A stretch of 64,000 bases of DNA from Globodera rostochiensis (Eukaryota > Nematoda > Chromadorea > Rhabditida > Heteroderidae), in assembly GCA_018350325.1 (NCBI GenBank), contig JAEVLN010000003.1:2465214-2529213 (forward strand), in the 5' to 3' direction. A model generated the notes under the pieces. The model was given only the letters and a program-made list of their open reading frames with translations, searched no databases and was not told the DNA's origin. Shown here piece after piece: positions 58,622 through 64,000 of this stretch (position 1 is its first letter; every line of letters begins with the position of its first letter). Both the position numbers and the translations under genes were made by a program.

Positions 58622-58925
58622 TTTAGATGGTACCCCCCCCCCCCTGTTTTTGAACAAAGAAATTTAGGTATTCAATGTCGATAAAAAATTGTTTTTATAG
58701 GTTCTCGGAGTCGTAGAATCCGAATCCCACCTCCGTTTCGAGCCAATTTCCGACCCCGGACCCGAATTCCAACCTTTTTTCGAAAATTCACATTTCTAAA
58801 TTCTAAAATACGGCTGCGATTGGTCGAAACGGAGGTCGGATTCTGATTCTACGACCCCGAGAACCTATAAAAACAATTTTTTATCGACCAAATTTCATTT
58901 TTCAAAAAAGGGGGGTACCATCTAA
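58622..58925. mobile_element. Palindromic MITE-like element, about 304 bp
   Basis: Terminal inverted repeats TTAGATGGTACCCCCC at both ends. The inversion extends more than 100 bp inward (TTTTTATAGGTTCTCGGAG at left, its complement at right). No coding capacity. A half-copy lies at about 57660-57790. Confidence 0.82.
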
Positions 58926-59408
58926 CCCGATAAGGCCGGATCCCGAATTCCGGTCGGAAAAGCCTCAAAATGTCGTTAAATGATAAACCCGAGTTCGGTG
59001 CGGGTTATATTTGATATACTTGGCGAAAATATCCGTCTCAGCGGGGAAAAGTCAACTTAACTAAATCAGCGCGCGACTTCTTATTTGAGAATTAACTTTT
59101 CTGTACTTTTTAACTTTATCATCATCAAATTTTAATTGTCCAAATCTTTCGAATTTGAGCTCAAACAAAACGCCAAGAAACAAAAACAAAAAAATCGGTA
59201 TTTGGTAGATTTTATCTAACTAGCGGTTCGCTAGAAGTACGGATAGCACTTCTTTCCCCGCTTTTGGCTTTTCCCCTTTGGCATTTCACTTTTTGGCGCT
59301 TCTTTGTTTTGGCATTTTCATCTTATGGCACTTTTCACTCTTGATTTTCCCTTTTGACTGTTCCCTCTTGGCATTTTCTCCCTTTTTACCTTTTTACCCC
59401 AAATCAGA
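58926..59408. other. Upstream region of nth-1
   Basis: AT-rich, with repeats of TTTTGGCATTTT-type words at 59260-59390 just before the start codon. No gene. Confidence 0.45.
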
Positions 59409-60691
59409 ATGCAAAAACGAACGAAAACTGCTGCAGAACTTGAAATTGAAGATTGCCCTTCCTATAACGACCTTATCGAAACTCATATAAAACTCATTCG
59501 ACAAATGCGTGAAAAAGTGAGCGCCCCAGTGGACACAATGGGCTGCCATATGTTGGCTGACGGGAAGGCAGACCCAAAAACTAACCGTTTCCAAACGTTG
59601 GTTGCGCTAATGCTTTCAAGCCAAACAAAGGACCAGATAACGGCTGAGGCGATGGAGGCAAGTGAAAGTCAGTGCAATCTCGTTCCCGGACCACTCATTC
59701 CCACCCAAATAACGATTCGTTCCCGTCAGGCAATTCAAGAGGGACAGCATCGTTCCCACCCGACTGACATTGGGGAATGGCCTGACGTGGACGAGTCCGG
59801 GTTTTGGTAACGAGCTGATCGGGAACAAATTGAGTGCCGTTCCTTCCGGGCGTACTCATTAAAAAACAAACTACTTAAAAGTCTCAAAAATTTTAGAGAT
59901 TAAAGAAAGAAGGATGCACTGTAGAAAATTTCATCACAATGACCGAGAAACGTCTTGAGGATTTATTGAAACCGGTTGGATTCTACAGAGTCTGTCTGTT
60001 TATAAATGTTTTTATCCGGACAAAAATGCAATATTTTTAGCGTAAAGCTCAATATTTGAAGAGAGTCGCGCTGATTTTGAGGGACGAATATGGCGGAGAC
60101 ATTCCGAATACTTTTGAGTCTCTTTGTTCACTTCCAGGTAAAAAGATTAATCAATTTTATTTTTTTAAATTTGCTTTATTTTTAGGAGTTGGTCCAAAAA
60201 TGTCAAATTTGGCCCTTCAAATTGCATTTGGCAAAGTCGAAGGAATTGCAGTGGACACTCATGTTCAATTGTTAACACGTTGACCAGTTGACCTTTTTTG
60301 TATAGGTGCACAGAATTGCCAATCGACTGAAATGGGTGAATACGAACACTCCGGAACAGACTGAACAAAGTCTAAAGGAACTGCTTCCAAAGTTTGTCAT
60401 TGGTTAGCACTAATAGATGATTCTAAATAAACGACTCATTTTTACAAATTTTTGTTACATATTTTTTCAAACATAAAAGTGATATTTACAACGAAGTTCT
60501 TAGCCTAATTGGATTGGAGTCTTAAATATTGTCTAGCATTTTCCTTTAGGAGTGAATGGGGCGCTATCAACAAATTGTTGGTTGGCTTTGGACAAACGAT
60601 TTGTTTGCCTGTGCACCCTAAATGTGACGAATGCATTAGCCAAAAGCTTTGTCCTTGGTCAAACAAAGCCACTCACAAAAAGAAGAGATGA
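59409..60691 (+). CDS. nth-1: Endonuclease III, bifunctional DNA glycosylase
   Basis: Removes oxidised pyrimidines in base excision repair. The first exon begins [20 protein letters not shown] and contains [20 protein letters not shown]. Later exons give [38 protein letters not shown], the helix-hairpin-helix with the catalytic Lys ([13 protein letters not shown]), the catalytic Asp in [15 protein letters not shown], and the iron-sulphur loop [17 protein letters not shown] with Cys spacing 6-2-5. It ends HKKKR. The first intron (59662-about 59900) carries a degenerate GTTCCCG-rich insert. Complete by motif content. Confidence 0.94.
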
Positions 60692-61009
60692 ATATTGGAG
60701 TTTTGGCAGCTATTTTTCATCAAAGTTGTAATTGGTTTTTGTTTTGACAAATTTTTATCTGTTTGAATTAAATATTTTTTCAAAATGGGAAGCTACAGAT
60801 TTAAGTCTCGCTTTTTTTGCAATAAATATTTGCGTTTGAATTGCATCTTATTTGTAAGTATTTTTTCTTTATACTGATTGGCTGTCAGATTTGTGCATTT
60901 TACTAACTTTTGAACTAACTAACATCGACTTTAAGGAACTAAAATCGTTCCATATTCATTAGATGCTATTATTTAATCTGATTTGTGAGCATGACAAACT
61001 AATTTTCAG
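60692..61009. other. Intergenic region
   Basis: AT-rich 3' flank of nth-1. No gene supported. Confidence 0.45.
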
Positions 61010-61325
61010 GATTGATTTACTGATTTGCCTTACAACTTGGCCAAACACCAATCGCGTTCAAATTTGTCCACGGAACAGCAATAAAATGAGTGGCCCGGAG
61101 ACGTCGGACGACAGAGTTGCGGAGGACCAAGCCAAGAAGACGGATTTAAGTTCGAAGTACGCGCAGTGGGAACGACTCGCCAAGGAATGGGAAATCCCAG
61201 AGGAGGGGGAGAGCGGTGGAGTTGACTCAATGTTCAAGGTTTATTCACTCTCGAACTTCTCATCCGCGCAGCTCAACAACAACATTTATTTAGAAGATTT
61301 ATCGAGACGCTACTGATGAGGTCGA
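61010..61325. repeat. Inverted copy of the 5' part of the SGT1-like gene
   Basis: Reverse complement of about 56700-57010. It includes 5' sequence (GGCCAAACACCAATCGCGTT), exon 1, the intron and the first 30 or so bases of exon 2. Similarity stops inside the codons for DEV in the KIYRDATDEV segment. Confidence 0.92.
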
Positions 61326-62718
61326 AAAGAGCGGACTCAAAGATTTGTGGGCGTTAATTGATCCAATTTGGAAGTTCGAAAAGGAGGAGTTGGTGAATTA
61401 CATGGCTAAGCGCGTGGTATTCGAATCAGGTTATGGATAGACTCTTTTGGGGCGCGATGTTTGAATGTGGGTGCTTTTGTAGAAGACATAATTGCATTTG
61501 ACAAACCCTTTCAACTTGCCGTTTCATCCGGACCAAAGGACCAAGCGCAGTTGGATAGAATTTTTCAGGTCGGTTGAATTGAATGGGCGCGATGATGATT
61601 TTGTCCTGTAAATCTTCATTTTTAGTTGTTGAAAGAACGAATTGCTCCCGGGATTGATCGACTTTATACTGTTAGCCCATTGGACAAAAGTTGCACCGGT
61701 GTCATGATCTTTGCGAAGTAAAGCAAAAAAAGTGTTGGGTGGTGGGGTAAAAATCGAAAATTGGGCTAGCTACCAATTCCTTGGCATAAATTGGCCAAAG
61801 AATTGAACTAAGCAATGTGGCTCTATCTTATATCTTAAAAATTTTAAATTACTCTAATGACAAATTTTTCCTTCAGGAGTCGTCTTAAACAACTTGAACT
61901 CAAGGCGTTGTTGGCTGAAGACAAATTTCTTTTCCGTTTTCGATGTCTCTGCAAAAATATTCCCGAGGAGGACAAAGCGCGAATAAGCATTCCACTGATC
62001 AAAGTGCGTCTCGGACACAAATACGTTTATTTTTCATTGGAATTACTTCAGGTTCTAAAAGGTTCAAATATGAAATTGTGTCCCCTTATTGGAACGGCTT
62101 CGCGTTATGAGAAAGTGTATCATCTGAACACCGACTTCAAATTGGTCAATGAGTGTAAACCGGTCCATTGTTCCGTCGTTGACGCATTTGTCAGAAGAAG
62201 TACCGTTTTTCTGACATTAGCAAAAATTTACATTTTTTTAGGCCTTGCTCATCTTGTTCGAAGTCATTTGTATTATGGTGAGTCGCTTGAATTAACTGGG
62301 CCCTCGTTTCTCCTCTTTCTTTCCCGCATCGTTCTTTTCTCGTAACTTTTCATAAATCCCTGGCCTGAATATCATGGAAAGTTTTTGAAAACACCGGGCT
62401 CGGACTGCCGCCAACCTTTGTCAATGTGTGGCAATTATCCATACATTGTGTTCAGGCCTCAACTGTCCTATTGTCGGTGACCAAAAATACACAAAGGCTC
62501 ACAAAGCGAGTAATCCAGTGTTGCCAATGGCTCTTTCCCCAAACGCTATGACCGCTTTGTCACTACGCAAGAACGACTTGCGTAAAATGCCGATGTTTAT
62601 GCATTGCGCGGTTGTGCACGTACCAGAGACTAAAAGTCAAAAAATGGTGTTGATCCGTTCCGAAATGCCCTCGTTTTTTGTGCACGCTCTGAAACGACTT
62701 CGCCTTCTCAAAAAATGA
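61086..62718 (+). CDS. Chimeric SGS-fragment / RluA-type pseudouridine synthase (RPUSD4-like)
   Basis: Exons 61086-61238, 61294-61429, 61483-61568, 61626-61717, 61877-onward and about 62456-62718 join in phase. The first exon and the start of the second are the copied SGT1-like fragment ([18 protein letters not shown] to MFKKIYRDATDEV). The frame then continues as a pseudouridine synthase of the mitochondrial RPUSD3/4 type: DLWALIDPIWKFEKEELVNY, DIIAFDKPFQLAVSSGP, and the catalytic Asp in LYTVSPLDKSCTGVMIFAKS. HLVRSHLYYGLNCPIVGDQK and FFVHALKRLRLLKK close the protein. Residues around the catalytic Asp differ from the usual HRLD (SPLD). An N-terminal mitochondrial signal is replaced by the acidic SGS piece. 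An alternative downstream start that skips it cannot be excluded. Confidence 0.75.
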
Positions 62719-64000
62719 TGATGGATGAAAAACGCTCCCATTACACTCGCTGGCCGTTCCCTTACATTTTTGTTCCAATTTTGATGCCTGTTTTCAGTCA
62801 GTTGACATTTTTATTGCTATTGATAGTTAAAGACAAAAGATTTGTTTCAAAATGTAGTCCGATTTACATATATTTTCATTTCCATTTCGGCTTGATTTTT
62901 TCAAAATGTGCCGAAGAAACAATGCATTCTTTCCAGCGCAAAATGTCAATCCTTGTGGACTTACGGCTCTCCTCCGGTGATGTTCAAAAGTGTGTTTTAC
63001 ATCGGCGTGTGCCGTGCCGCACAATTTTGTTCTTTTGCTGTATTATTGATCGGTTGGATTTTTGGACCCGCCGGCGATGGATTGTACTTTTACGCAAGCG
63101 ACTGAAACTTGTCGATGGTTCAGTGAGTTTGGGGCCATCTTTGTTTTGTTTTTATGTTTCCGCTTTCGGGCTTCGCTTCTTAGACTGTCAGTCCGCCCAT
63201 CGCCGGCGGATTTGCACATCGATAAGCGTTGGTGAGGAGGGGGCGGTGAATTTGTTTCATAATGCCAATGTCCGACATTAATTTAGGGATGGCATGGTGT
63301 CAGCACTCGTCCTCAGAGGTCGCAAATCCATTGGAATTTTCTTAATAAATATTCTACTATTTTCAGTCCTCCAAATCGAAACCGGTTCGCTCTGCTTGCT
63401 TTTACTTCCTTTATTGAGCCTTTTTTTTTTGCAAATCGTTCAGAGCTTTGGCGTCTCTCCACGCTTGGAGGTGCCGCTTCCGCGATGGGATTCTTCAGTC
63501 CACAATTCGTACGCAAAAATGCACTTAGTTTTGCTGGCCGATCAACTTTATTTACTCCTTCATCTCCCGTCCCAATTCAGACTCAATATGCATTCATGAT
63601 CTCCGTCAAACAGCTCCGTTTGGCCTTTCTGGTCGGTGACCCAGTGCTGGTTTCCCGCTGTTTCCTGTACATTTCGCTCGCCTTTGCCCAAAAGGGATGT
63701 TACCGGCCCGCACTCAAAATTCTGAGGCTTGTTTGTTCGTTCGAACCAAGCATTTTCAACATGTTCGGCTTGACTTTAGGCAAGAATGGGTCAGAGGCAA
63801 GGCGCTCGGGTCCACGTTTTTGCTCAATTGCGCTCGAGGCGTCTGGTCGACTATAAAATGGATGATGAAAAACAGAAAAGTTGCTCAACGGATGGCGAAT
63901 TGAAATGATCTTTTTATCTTCTTTATTTGTATGCTAAAGTTGTGAACATTTGTAAAACTGATCAGTCACATTGAATCTCTCTTCGATTTTCGTCGTCCAT
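62719..64000 (+). other. Probable exons of an unrecognised membrane-associated protein
   Basis: Several plus-strand pieces look coding but were not joined. 62963-63105 contains SPPVMFKSVFYIGVCRAAQF and a hydrophobic segment, SFAVLLIGWIFGPAGDGLYF. 63485-63720 contains QTQYAFMISVKQLRLAFLVG and CFLYISLAFAQKGCYRPALK. 63770-63903 contains WVRGKALGSTFLLNCARGVW, then a stop at 63903. I do not recognise the family. The last 100 bases hold nothing supported. Confidence 0.35.

Overview
This is nuclear DNA of a nematode, most likely a cyst nematode (Heteroderidae, such as Globodera or Heterodera). The genes are dense and split by short introns (often 30-100 bp). The orthologue set is animal and nematode-like: a MUA-3/MUP-4-type matrix receptor, a TRIM-NHL protein, DOXA, PA28-gamma, PAS-2 and NTH-1. 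Two accessory families typical of plant-parasitic nematodes also occur: SPRY-domain genes and an expanded F-box-like family. The species call is inference. Almost all gene models here were built by joining exons by eye at GT/AG sites and checking reading phase; no search was run.

Layout. 1-3.4 kb: minus-strand 5' part of a secreted LDLa/EGF receptor, with a second copy of two of its exons at 4.7-5.1 kb. 5.1-20.4 kb: a giant inverted repeat. Its arms are about 4.1-4.3 kb (5086-9225 and 16141-20396), and each carries one F-box-like gene and one SPRY gene. The 6.9-kb spacer holds a shortened, rearranged Jupiter-family copy, metaxin-2, a JADE-like gene without PHD fingers, and the C-terminal half of Mediator subunit 15, which is spliced in frame to the right-arm SPRY gene. 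20.6-21.6 kb: an 18-copy 50-bp satellite. 22.8-28 kb: the full Jupiter/HN1-like gene and a secreted thrombospondin-type protein. 28-31.5 kb: no gene seen. 31.5-37.5 kb: RING/B-box/NHL gene. 38.6-41.4 kb: dual-oxidase maturation factor, one intron of which consists of an AT-rich endonuclease IV pseudogene fragment plus a hAT-like MITE. 44-47.5 kb: SLC22-type transporter. 48.3-50.75 kb: a plus-strand low-complexity protein. 51.5-58.5 kb: compact minus-strand housekeeping genes (PA28-gamma, MITD1, an RRM-only CstF-64-like protein, an SGS-only SGT1-like protein, proteasome alpha-2). 59.4-62.7 kb, plus strand: endonuclease III and a pseudouridine synthase whose N-terminus is a copied SGT1-like fragment. 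62.7-64 kb: an unrecognised, probably coding stretch.

The main theme is gene birth by rearrangement. Two in-frame chimeric genes (SPRY-MED15 and SGS-pseudouridine synthase), one circularly permuted partial gene copy, and one intron built from foreign and mobile DNA lie within 64 kb. The sequence is also very rich in long G or C homopolymers.
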